Assembly (NCBI GenBank): GCA_002348315.1
Contig: DEAW01000091.1
Span: forward strand, 1 to 5,585
DNA: 5,585 nucleotides
Direction: 5' to 3'
Source of the DNA: Planctomycetaceae bacterium UBA2972
GTDB taxonomy: Bacteria; Planctomycetota; Planctomycetia; Pirellulales; Pirellulaceae
Positions 1 to 5,585 of the stretch are shown here, piece after piece. Under the pieces are notes generated by a model. The model saw only the letters and a list, made by a program, of their open reading frames with translations. It was not told where the DNA came from and ran no database searches. Made by a program: the position numbers and the translations under genes. How positions within the stretch are numbered: the first letter of the stretch is position 1; every line of letters starts with the position of its first letter.

Positions 1-2
1 TA

Positions 3-1721
3 GAGTCGTTAATTGAGCAACTTGGTAATACCGATTTTACTTCCCGGGAATTTGCACAAAGCAAACTACGGGAAATGGGATTGGTCGCTTTTGATCAACT
101 TCACGAGGCTCAGAACCACAACGACATTGAAATTGCAAAACGAGCCAAATACCTCATACGTAGTTTACAAGTTCAATGGGCGTTGCGGACCGATGCTCCG
201 GAAGTACGCAAGTTATTGGCTAAATATGAGGAACAGAACCGGGCAGGTCGTCGGAGCCTGATGGAGCAACTGGCGGCGTTGCCGGAAGCCAAAGGTTTGG
301 AAGCATTAAGCAGAATGGTGCGTTTTGAGTCCGATGGTCGTCAGTCTCGTTATGCCGCCTTACAGGTCATGAGAATGTCCGTGCCGGAAACACAAACTCA
401 GCGGGAGTCTTATGCGGCCCGCCTGCAGCAACTTCATGTGCAAAGTGCCCGGACGGCGGCTCAATGGATGAATGCCTATGCCCAAAGTCTGATCGCCCCG
501 GAAAGTTCGGTGGTGATTTGGGATCGATTAGGTCGTGAAGAAGAACTATTGCTCACAACGTTTCCGGGACGAACGAGTCGCGGACTCGTAAAAGAATTAC
601 TCCGGTGGGAATTCAAATTGCTACGACGCCTGGAGCATGAGACAGCAGCGGCCGTGGTGGCCCGACGCAGCGTCAATCTGTTGGATGGTTCCAGAGAGCA
701 GCTTATTGAAGCGATTGACTGGTTCGCTAATGAACAGAGTTGGATGTATGCCGAAGTTATCGCGGATCGTTTTCCAGTTGAGTTTCAGGAGTATCCGGAG
801 TTGGTGTACCGTCTTGCCGAAGCATTTTTGGAAGGTGGCGATGAAGCGAAAGCAAATGAACAGGCGGCCAAAGCGTTGGAAATCAATCCGGAAGATCTGG
901 ATGCTCATATGATGATCGCGTCATTTCTTACCGCCAGACAACACCACCAGTGGGCGATTGCTGAATATGAACAGGGGATCCAACAGGCTCCGCTTGCATC
1001 GGAAATGGGCGTTAGAATGCGAATACTTCTGGGTGAAATCTTCCATGACTTGAAGCAGGAGGACAAAGCCAGGTTCGTCTTTGAACCTGTGGTTGAGAAT
1101 CGGGAGAATGACGATTTAAAGCAGTCGGTAGTTCGGTTTTACTCACAAATGGAATCCTTTGTCTCGCGGTATTGGTATTTCCGGGCGTGTGATCATGCCA
1201 GTCGTAGCGAATGGGCGAAGCAGCGGGAGTGTCTTGAGGCTGGATTTGCCGAAGACCCGAACGACGGAGATATTTTGATAGCGATGTATCGGTTCGAGCA
1301 ATCAGATGCCGCTTTTCGGGAAACGACATTGAAGGCAATCGAAGTGTCTGCCGCGTCCTATGAAGATGAAGTCAAAGCTGTCGAAACGAAAATCAAGAAT
1401 ACTCTGGATCGTCTTGAAAAATCTCGTTTACAGTGGGATCTGGCTCGTGCCTTCAATCAATATGCCTGGCTTGTGGCCAATACAACGGGTGATTACCAGC
1501 AGGCAGTGGACTATAGCCGAAAATCACTGGAGTTGAGAAACTGGGAATCGGCCAGCTATCTGGATACGCTGGGGCATTGTTACTATGCCGTGAAGGATTA
1601 CCAAAACGCTGTGAAGTACCAGCAACAGGCAGTGGACATGGATCCGGGAAGTTTGGGTATGCGTCGACAATTAAAAGTGTTCCAACAAGCGTTGAAGGAT
1701 CAACAAGCTCAACAAGGGTAA
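3..1721 (+). CDS. Large HEAT-like/TPR repeat protein, 5' end outside window
   Basis: The frame is open from the left edge (first full codon at base 3) to a TAA at 1719-1721, about 572 codons, so the true start lies upstream. The ATG at 75 is not a likely start, because the residues before it (about bases 6-140) continue a helical repeat of the HEAT-like planctomycete type (IEQLG, F..RE.A, L..MG..A...L..A, D.EI..RA..L). A mostly helical, charged middle follows. Clear tetratricopeptide repeats lie at about 792-1000 (L.EAFLEGGDEAKANEQAAKALEINPED, then a second copy ending near QAP), a weaker one at about 1010-1110, and a well-formed C-terminal pair at about 1435-1665 (Q.AWLVANTTGDY, SLELRNWESASYLDTLGHCYYAVKDY, QQAVDMDPGS). 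Such proteins are protein-protein scaffolds; no catalytic domain is visible. Many relatives are exported, but the signal peptide region is missing here. The downstream protease gene begins within about 65 bases, suggesting co-transcription. The fold call is secure; the role is unknown. Confidence 0.88.
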   Translation, partial: ESLIEQLGNTDFTSREFAQSKLREMGLVAFDQLHEAQNHNDIEIAKRAKYLIRSLQVQWALRTDAPEVRKLLAKYEEQNRAGRRSLMEQLAALPEAKGLEALSRMVRFESDGRQSRYAALQVMRMSVPETQTQRESYAARLQQLHVQSARTAAQWMNAYAQSLIAPESSVVIWDRLGREEELLLTTFPGRTSRGLVKELLRWEFKLLRRLEHETAAAVVARRSVNLLDGSREQLIEAIDWFANEQSWMYAEVIADRFPVEFQEYPELVYRLAEAFLEGGDEAKANEQAAKALEINPEDLDAHMMIASFLTARQHHQWAIAEYEQGIQQAPLASEMGVRMRILLGEIFHDLKQEDKARFVFEPVVENRENDDLKQSVVRFYSQMESFVSRYWYFRACDHASRSEWAKQRECLEAGFAEDPNDGDILIAMYRFEQSDAAFRETTLKAIEVSAASYEDEVKAVETKIKNTLDRLEKSRLQWDLARAFNQYAWLVANTTGDYQQAVDYSRKSLELRNWESASYLDTLGHCYYAVKDYQNAVKYQQQAVDMDPGSLGMRRQLKVFQQALKDQQAQQG

Positions 1722-1786
1722 GCGTTGTTACGTCTTACAGGCGATGGCCGTTAAGTCAGTTGGGCATTTCAGACGGGATCTCCGCA

Positions 1787-2512
1787 TTGCCAGATTCTCA
1801 AACCAGTTATTTTCACCAGTCACGGACGCCGTTAAACAATCTGGTGTTCTATCTACCCTGGCTGATCGTCTATGAAATCGGACTCTGGCTTAGCGGTGAT
1901 CCTTACAGAAATCTTGCTGACATTTGGCTACGCGAACTGCTGCAGTGGGCAGGCTTTAGCCAGCACCTCTTACTCCCGCTGCTTTCCTGTGCTGTCCTGC
2001 TGGGATGGCATCACATTTCCAAGTTGAAGTGGCGAGTTGATTGGCATTGCCTGCCCGGAATGCTGATCGAATGTGTGGGGTATGCCATTGTCCTGTTTGG
2101 TGTATTTCAGATACAGCATCTGGCACTCAAGGCGATCTATCAAATAGCGAATGATCCTGTGGCCGCCTGGATCGCCGAAGAGGTATCGTCGACGAATGTG
2201 CACCATCTACTGTCTATGATTGGAGCTGGAATTTATGAAGAGTTGTTCTTTAGATTACTTCTCTTACCAGTCGTTATTTGGGTTTTGCTGAGGATTGAAT
2301 TGAAGACCTGGCTGGCTTATGGATTGGCAGTGACCGTTGTGAGTCTGGGATTTGCCGCTGCTCATTCGATTGGTGTTGAGCAGGATTGGTTTACCTTTGT
2401 GTTCCGATTCTTTGTCGGTGCGATTCTCAGCGTTGTTTTCTTAAAGCGTGGATTTGGAGTCGCTGTTGGTGCACATGCTCTGTACAACATAGCCGTAGCC
2501 GTGCTGTACTAA
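1787..2512 (+). CDS. CPBP-family intramembrane metalloprotease, TTG start likely
   Basis: This hydrophobic protein carries the three motifs of the CPBP (CAAX protease and bacteriocin-processing, Rce1-like) family. Numbered from the TTG at 1787 (241 residues), they are EELFFR at 151-156 (Glu151, Glu152, Arg156), FAAAH with His193, and HALYN with His230 and Asn234 close to the C-terminus. These are the expected metal-binding and catalytic residues, so it should be active in the membrane. Membrane segments are visible at about 17-35, 60-77, 92-112, 153-172, 176-194, 200-216 and 222-241. No ATG occurs in frame before the first membrane segment. TTG at 1787 gives a natural N-terminus (PDSQTSYFHQSRTPL) with a weak GGGA 8 bases upstream; TTG at 1760 is the alternative, and TTG at 1577 would overlap the TPR gene by 145 bases with non-protein-like sequence. 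Stop is TAA at 2510-2512. Relatives process prenylated proteins or peptides, or act in bacteriocin immunity; the substrate here is unknown. The family call is firm and the start is uncertain. Confidence 0.85.
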   Translation: MPDSQTSYFHQSRTPLNNLVFYLPWLIVYEIGLWLSGDPYRNLADIWLRELLQWAGFSQHLLLPLLSCAVLLGWHHISKLKWRVDWHCLPGMLIECVGYAIVLFGVFQIQHLALKAIYQIANDPVAAWIAEEVSSTNVHHLLSMIGAGIYEELFFRLLLLPVVIWVLLRIELKTWLAYGLAVTVVSLGFAAAHSIGVEQDWFTFVFRFFVGAILSVVFLKRGFGVAVGAHALYNIAVAVLY

Positions 2513-2545
2513 TCAGATGAGCATTACAGTGAGGCCAGAGTGACA

Positions 2546-2567
2546 GGCGACTGATAGCTGAGTCGTT
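2546..2567. other. Hairpin between convergent genes
   Basis: CGACT at 2548-2552 and AGTCG at 2561-2565 form a perfect 5-bp inverted repeat with an 8-base loop. In plus-strand RNA two G-U pairs (2546-2547 with 2566-2567) extend it to 7 bp. It lies in the 73-base gap between the stops of the convergent CPBP and DUF2617 genes, where a bidirectional terminator would be expected. No T-run follows it on either strand; the A-run at about 2576-2580 would be T-rich on the minus strand but comes before the hairpin in that direction. It is therefore at best a weak or factor-assisted terminator. Confidence 0.25.
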
Positions 2568-2585
2568 GATTACAGAAAAAGGTAG

Positions 2586-3119
2586 CTAGACGCTGAAAAC
2601 CGATTGGCTTTTAATAATTGCCAGATCGTCCGGAAAAGTGTGAAAAGCCTGAATCAGCAGGCTGTTTTGCCGTGTTTCCAAATTGACGTAACTCATTGCT
2701 CCGGTTGCCATACGCCCATTGTTGTCGAAGAAGTGAACCATTCCTCGTAGTTCACTATCCTGACTTAATTCCTGCTGGAAGGACCAGAAGATTTCCTGCG
2801 GCACGACTTCGAGCTGAAAGCTGGTTTGATATTCAATACCCCGACAATTGACAACTTCACTTCGCTCGCCAGCAATCGGATGTGCAAGTAAGCGGCGACG
2901 TTGCGGCAGCGGTTGCGATTGAGCCGATGCCACTTCAGCGATGGTGACGCTATGGTGTTGAAATGTGATGACGTGTCCGTCGCGAGTGATGTCGACCTGA
3001 GCTTCATAACTGCCACGTTGAATATGGCGAGTTTTAAAGACTTCAAAGAGTTCAGGGTGAAGCGAGCGAGAGAAAAGTTGGAATGTAAGTTCCTTGACCT
3101 TCGGTCTTAGTGAAAGCAC
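2586..3119 (-). CDS. DUF2617-type protein of unknown function
   Basis: From the GTG at 3119 this encodes 177 residues ending in TAG at 2586-2588. I recognise the pattern of the DUF2617 family: SLRPKV near the start, LHPELFEV at about 20-27, RGSYEAQVDITRDGHVITF at about 35-53, QPLPQRRRLL at 69-78, GERSE at 84-88, then FQLE, FWSFQQEL, and a conserved C-terminal FHTFPDDLAIIKSQSVF at about 159-175. It has no signal peptide or membrane segment, so it is probably cytoplasmic; the biochemical role is not known. The frame stays open to a TTG at 3182, but the added 21 residues do not resemble the family N-terminus, and the GTG has GGGA 8 bases upstream, so GTG is preferred. A sigma-70-like promoter lies about 135 bases upstream, making this probably its own transcript rather than the tail of the hydrolase operon. 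Family membership was recognised by eye, not searched. Confidence 0.8.
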   Translation of the reverse strand: MLSLRPKVKELTFQLFSRSLHPELFEVFKTRHIQRGSYEAQVDITRDGHVITFQHHSVTIAEVASAQSQPLPQRRRLLAHPIAGERSEVVNCRGIEYQTSFQLEVVPQEIFWSFQQELSQDSELRGMVHFFDNNGRMATGAMSYVNLETRQNSLLIQAFHTFPDDLAIIKSQSVFSV

Positions 3120-3206
3120 ACCGATGTTCCCGTATTTTGTAATCCTGACAAACGGATAAGAGTTTCTCAGGATGTTTTGCAATTCGATTTAGTTGGCTAC
3201 CGTCCG

Positions 3207-3224
3207 TTGAATCGTGACATTCAA
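3207..3224. repeat. Inverted repeat TTGAAT-N6-ATTCAA in predicted leader
   Basis: The arms at 3207-3212 and 3219-3224 are perfect 6-bp inverted copies separated by 6 bases. The repeat lies downstream of the predicted promoter, in the leader of the DUF2617 gene. It has the size of a dimeric regulator half-site pair, but could also be a weak A/T-rich RNA hairpin or chance. No copy was noticed elsewhere in the window. Confidence 0.35.
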
Positions 3225-3252
3225 TGAGGTCGCCCTTTTCTCTGTTGTGCCT

Positions 3253-3281
3253 ATTATAGGAATTTCATGAAACGCTCACAA
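3253..3281 (-). promoter_or_regulatory. Predicted sigma-70-like promoter for the DUF2617 gene
   Basis: On the minus strand TTGTGA (3281-3276) is followed after exactly 17 bases by TATAAT (3258-3253), a perfect -10 box with a 4/6 -35 box at the ideal spacing. Transcription would begin near 3246 and give a leader of about 127 bases before the GTG at 3119. Two small palindromes sit on it: CCTAT-T-ATAGG covering the -10 box (3250-3260) and TTTCATGAAA in the spacer (3263-3272). The promoter fits the 233-base gap and the direction of the downstream gene. It is a prediction from base pattern only. Confidence 0.5.
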
Positions 3282-3284
3282 AGC

Positions 3285-3307
3285 ATCCGCGGGGAAAATC
3301 TGCGGAT
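3285..3307. repeat. Inverted repeat ATCCGC...GCGGAT (hairpin)
   Basis: ATCCGC at 3285-3290 and GCGGAT at 3302-3307 are perfect 6-bp arms with an 11-base loop. In plus-strand RNA the stem extends inward by G-U, G-C and G-U pairs to 9 bp with a 5-base loop. On the minus strand it lies between the hydrolase stop and the predicted DUF2617 promoter, where it could end the operon transcript, but the bases that follow on that strand (GCTTTGTGAG) are not a proper T-run. Confidence 0.35.
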
Positions 3308-3352
3308 AGAGGAATTAATTTTGCGGTCAGATCAAAACTGCTAGCAGCTTGC

Positions 3353-4156
3353 TTAGAAATCGCTCAGAAACTGTCGAATCAGATCGTTCACGGTATGAGG
3401 ATCTTCGAGAGGCGCCATGTGCCCGACATCTGGAATAATCTCAAACGAGGCTTGAGGTAGGGCTTCAGCGATTGCGCGCATTTCATCAGGCGGACTGATC
3501 GAATCATGCTGGCCACACAGGAGAAGTGTTGGGACGTCCATCGTCTGCAACCAGGCGGTTGCATCATGGCGTTGTGCTAGTGCATGTTGGGTTTCAGCTA
3601 TCAGAGCAGGATCCGTGTTGGCGATGACTGTCCTTAGTTGTTCAACTCGTTCCGGGATTCGGTCGAACGACTGCTGGCTAAAGAGTTTCGGAATCATGCC
3701 ATCGGCTGCCAAAGCGCTTCCATTGGGGCCCTGTTCAATAATTCGGGCTGCCATCTGCCTACGTCCGCGGGCAACAATATCTGTGTCACCAATACTGCGG
3801 GTATCACATTGAATGAGCCGGCTGACGCGTTCGGGGTAATTTCTTACAAGCTCCCAGCCAATGTATCCACCCATAGACAGTCCACAGAAGATAATCGGCT
3901 GCGGAATCCCGAGCGTGTCGAGCAGGGCGATCAGGTCGTCGGCGAATTGTTTCATCGAGAGCGGTGCCTGCCCTCTGGAACTGCGTCCATAGCCACGTAG
4001 ATCCGGAGCGATTACCTGATATTGCGTGGCCAAAACTTCAAATTGAAAACGCCACATCGAGTGATCCAGGGGGAAACCATGCACCAGCAAAAGTGGTTGT
4101 CCCTGTCCGCGGATTTGAAAAGCAGCCTCGAAGTTGTTAACTCGAACTGTTTGCAT
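3353..4156 (-). CDS. Alpha/beta-fold hydrolase
   Basis: The 267-residue product is a complete alpha/beta hydrolase of normal length. Visible motifs are the oxyanion-hole HGFPLDHSMW (His26, Gly27), the PDLRGYGRS segment at 51-59, the nucleophile elbow GLSMGG with Ser94, the acid in CGQHDSISP (Asp218), and VGHMAPLEDP with His246. All triad residues are present, so it should be catalytically active. A cap region covers about 120-200. There is no signal peptide or membrane segment, so it is probably cytoplasmic. It resembles the broad esterase / 3-oxoadipate enol-lactonase-like group, but the substrate cannot be inferred. The ATG at 4156 lies inside the 3' end of the zinc-ribbon gene (20-base overlap, different frame), with only a weak purine stretch upstream, so translational coupling is likely. 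The stop is TAA at 3353-3355; a CTGCTAGCAG palindrome (3338-3347) lies just past it, but it is too short to call a terminator. Confidence 0.9.
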   Translation of the reverse strand: MQTVRVNNFEAAFQIRGQGQPLLLVHGFPLDHSMWRFQFEVLATQYQVIAPDLRGYGRSSRGQAPLSMKQFADDLIALLDTLGIPQPIIFCGLSMGGYIGWELVRNYPERVSRLIQCDTRSIGDTDIVARGRRQMAARIIEQGPNGSALAADGMIPKLFSQQSFDRIPERVEQLRTVIANTDPALIAETQHALAQRHDATAWLQTMDVPTLLLCGQHDSISPPDEMRAIAEALPQASFEIIPDVGHMAPLEDPHTVNDLIRQFLSDF

Positions 4157-4688
4157 CTGTCCGCTTTCTCATCACAAATGCAATGCCACACAGGACCAAC
4201 CCAAATACAGCGACACCGCACTCAAGCATGGCATAGAATTGGTGCGTTTCATACAAAGCTTTGTTTTGAAGGAATTCAACTTCCCGTTGGTCACCGAGTC
4301 CAATGCTTTGGATAAGCCGCCATTGTTGGATCGCGGCCATCGGAGGCATTTGATCAATGACGGCATTGCCGTAACTGATTTCTTCTTCGGTTGTATCGTT
4401 AAGATTGAGTTGGCTGGCCTGATAGAATTCGAAGAGTGCCAATAAGAGGCTTAATGTGAAAAGGACGATGCCAACTCCGAAGAGCAATCCATTCTGTTTT
4501 TCCCAGGTAAGATCCCTGGCAACGTTCGTCGGTTCGGCTGTGGGCAACTCGCGAATCTCTCGCAGGTTGGGTACCACGATGGAATTACCACAGTCGGCGC
4601 ATTGCAAAGTTTTCCCGGCATCGGTCGTACCGATGATAAACTGGCTTGAGCAATCACATGAGAGTAGGTAGTTGGGCATGATCTTCAT
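4137..4688 (-). CDS. Zinc-ribbon protein with two membrane segments, function unknown
   Basis: The 183-residue protein starts with a likely zinc ribbon: CDC (Cys11, Cys13) and CADC (Cys30, Cys33), ending in the SIVVP strand typical of short planctomycete ribbons. A charged linker follows (about 41-66), then a membrane segment at about 68-89, an acidic loop of about 60 residues (TTEEE at 99-103), and a second membrane segment at about 151-173 with a positively charged tail (RKRTD). By the positive-inside rule the RKR tail and the ribbon are probably cytoplasmic and the loop outside. ATG at 4688 is the longest start; ATG at 4679 (residue 4) is equally plausible, and neither has a clear Shine-Dalgarno site. 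The gene begins 24 bases after the SDR stop and overlaps the hydrolase start by 20 bases, so all three probably share one transcript. I do not recognise a named family; DNA, RNA or protein binding by the ribbon is possible. Confidence 0.8.
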   Translation of the reverse strand: MKIMPNYLLSCDCSSQFIIGTTDAGKTLQCADCGNSIVVPNLREIRELPTAEPTNVARDLTWEKQNGLLFGVGIVLFTLSLLLALFEFYQASQLNLNDTTEEEISYGNAVIDQMPPMAAIQQWRLIQSIGLGDQREVEFLQNKALYETHQFYAMLECGVAVFGLVLCGIAFVMRKRTDANSSS

Positions 4689-4712
4689 TGTAAGGTGCAG
4701 AGGGAAGAGAGT

Positions 4713-5507
4713 TTAGTCAGAAGGCGCTGCCGACCCGCGGGCTGCCCACCAGGGAAGGCTGATTCCTCCATCGACCAGTAGCGTGGCTCCGGTCATGTAT
4801 TCATGCTGAGGATCACTGAGGAAGAGGATAGCCCGAGCGATTTCCTGTGGGTTTCCAAGTCGCCCCATCGGGATTTTCGCTCCGGCTTTTTCCAGTGTTT
4901 CTTCACTGGCGAATTTACGTTCTCCGGGCGTGTCGATCCAGCCGGGCTGAATCATGTTAATACGAATATCATGTTCCGCGACTTCGATGGCGGCAGTACG
5001 TGCCATGTGTTCCAGAGCAGCTTTGGACATGTTATAGGCCATGGCTCGTGGAGCCGGAATAAAGGCATGCGGCGAGCTTACCAACGTGATAATGCCGCCG
5101 GACTGTTGAGCGATCATCTGTTGCGTGGCCACTCGAGTCAAATAGAACGCTCCCCACATCGTGACATCGACTGTACGACGGAACCCTTCCATCTCGGCCT
5201 GATAAAAAAACTCGCGATCACTATAGGCTGCATTGCTGACTGCGATATCGAGTTTCCCAAATTCAGAGACGGCGCGCTGGACGAGTGTCTGGACGGAATC
5301 AAGATCCGCGACGTCTGCCTGATGAGCCACAGCCTTGCCGCCGGCTGCTTCAATGGCGGAGACCACTTCCTCGGCCTGCTCCGAATGCGAACGGTAATTC
5401 ACAACGACACTGGCGCCAGCCTCTCCGAACGCGATGGCGGTGGCACGGCCAATCCCGAGGCTCGCTCCGGTAACGACTGCGACTTTATCCGATAGATCTG
5501 TACTCAT
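4713..5507 (-). CDS. Short-chain dehydrogenase/reductase (SDR), classical type
   Basis: The 264-residue protein has the full classical SDR layout: nucleotide-binding TGASLGIG at 13-20, an NYRS segment after the second strand (37-40, Arg39 suggesting NADP preference), ADV at 64-66, SNAA at 91-94, catalytic Ser144/Ser145, and YNMSK with Tyr158 and Lys162. The PGW.DTPGERK stretch (about 188-198) and C-terminal YMTGATLLVDGG complete the fold; the ending SLPWWAARG resembles a planctomycete-type SDR group. The Asn usually found in N-x-x-G before the active site is Thr116 (DVTMWG). The reaction would be NAD(P)-dependent oxidation or reduction of an alcohol/ketone, substrate unknown. The start is well supported: ATG at 5507 has GAGGAG 6 bases upstream (5514-5519), the best ribosome site in the window. 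It is the first gene of the minus-strand group visible here. Confidence 0.92.
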   Translation of the reverse strand: MSTDLSDKVAVVTGASLGIGRATAIAFGEAGASVVVNYRSHSEQAEEVVSAIEAAGGKAVAHQADVADLDSVQTLVQRAVSEFGKLDIAVSNAAYSDREFFYQAEMEGFRRTVDVTMWGAFYLTRVATQQMIAQQSGGIITLVSSPHAFIPAPRAMAYNMSKAALEHMARTAAIEVAEHDIRINMIQPGWIDTPGERKFASEETLEKAGAKIPMGRLGNPQEIARAILFLSDPQHEYMTGATLLVDGGISLPWWAARGSAAPSD

Positions 5508-5513
5508 AGAAGG

Positions 5514-5519
5514 CTCCTC
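5514..5519 (-). promoter_or_regulatory. Strong ribosome binding site of the SDR gene
   Basis: The minus strand reads GAGGAG, 6 bases before the ATG at 5507. It is a near-ideal Shine-Dalgarno sequence and fixes the SDR start; the other genes here have weak or no such site. Upstream, TAAAAT (5575-5570) could be a -10 box, but its -35 box would fall outside the window. Confidence 0.75.
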
Positions 5520-5585
5520 GTGGAATAGAGTGGTTACTGCTGAAGTATGCCACCTATTTGTGCTTAGGCATTTTATTTCTTACGC

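Noticed and set aside
1744..1875. 43-codon plus-strand frame starting at the only ATG in the TPR-CPBP junction
   Set aside because: It ends inside the protease gene, has no recognisable protein pattern, and the overlapping frame carries clear CPBP motifs; more likely a shadow frame.
3120..3182. N-terminal extension of the DUF2617 gene to TTG at 3182
   Set aside because: The 21 extra residues do not fit the family start (LSLRPKV), and the GTG at 3119 has a better-placed GGGA.
3338..3347. CTGCTAGCAG palindrome just past the hydrolase stop, followed by TTTT on the minus strand
   Set aside because: The stem would be only 3 bp around a 4-base loop and the T-run is 4 bases, too weak to call an intrinsic terminator.
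4803..5495. Long plus-strand open frame (230 codons) opposite the SDR gene
   Set aside because: It is antisense to a gene with all SDR motifs and a strong ribosome site; its translation has no family pattern.
5520..5585. Possible promoter for the SDR gene (CATACT or TAAAAT as -10 box)
   Set aside because: CATACT has no acceptable -35 box at 16-18 bases, and the partner of TAAAAT would be outside the window.
1..5585. CRISPR arrays, tRNA genes, insertion sequences, phage or defence genes
   Set aside because: No spaced direct repeats, no tRNA-like cloverleaf, no transposase or integrase motifs and no known defence domains were seen on either strand.

Overview
The window looks like chromosomal DNA of a planctomycete, probably in the Planctomycetaceae or Gimesia/Rubinisphaera range. 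This is judged by eye from four things: the HEAT-like plus TPR protein at the left edge, a DUF2617-type protein, a membrane protein with an N-terminal zinc ribbon, and moderate, mixed GC with many weak or missing Shine-Dalgarno sites. No database search was possible, so the taxonomic call is an inference.

Layout. Bases 1-2512 read on the plus strand: the 3' part of a long repeat (HEAT-like/TPR) protein gene that enters from outside the window, followed by a CPBP-family intramembrane protease gene that has no usable ATG and probably starts at a TTG. Bases 2586-5507 read on the minus strand. In transcription order these are a short-chain dehydrogenase/reductase (SDR, strong GAGGAG ribosome site), a small zinc-ribbon protein with two membrane segments, an alpha/beta hydrolase that overlaps it by 20 bases, then a 233-base gap with its own promoter candidate, and finally a DUF2617-type protein. 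The two groups converge at about 2513-2585, where there is one modest hairpin and no clear intrinsic terminator.

How the genes may work together. SDR, zinc-ribbon and hydrolase genes are spaced 24 bases and -20 bases apart and are probably one transcript. SDR and hydrolase are both generic small-molecule enzymes, so a shared pathway is possible but the substrate cannot be read from sequence. The DUF2617 gene seems to be separately transcribed: its upstream gap holds a good sigma-70-like promoter (TTGTGA, 17-base spacer, TATAAT) with two small palindromes on it, and a third inverted repeat in the predicted leader. The TPR and CPBP genes are probably co-transcribed.

There are no tRNA or rRNA genes, CRISPR arrays, insertion sequences, phage genes or obvious transfer signatures. 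The window reads as ordinary housekeeping or lineage-specific chromosome. I see no convincing new multi-gene system; the points most worth checking are the palindrome-decorated promoter of the DUF2617 gene, the non-ATG start of the protease, the replaced SDR tetrad residue, and the unassigned zinc-ribbon membrane protein.
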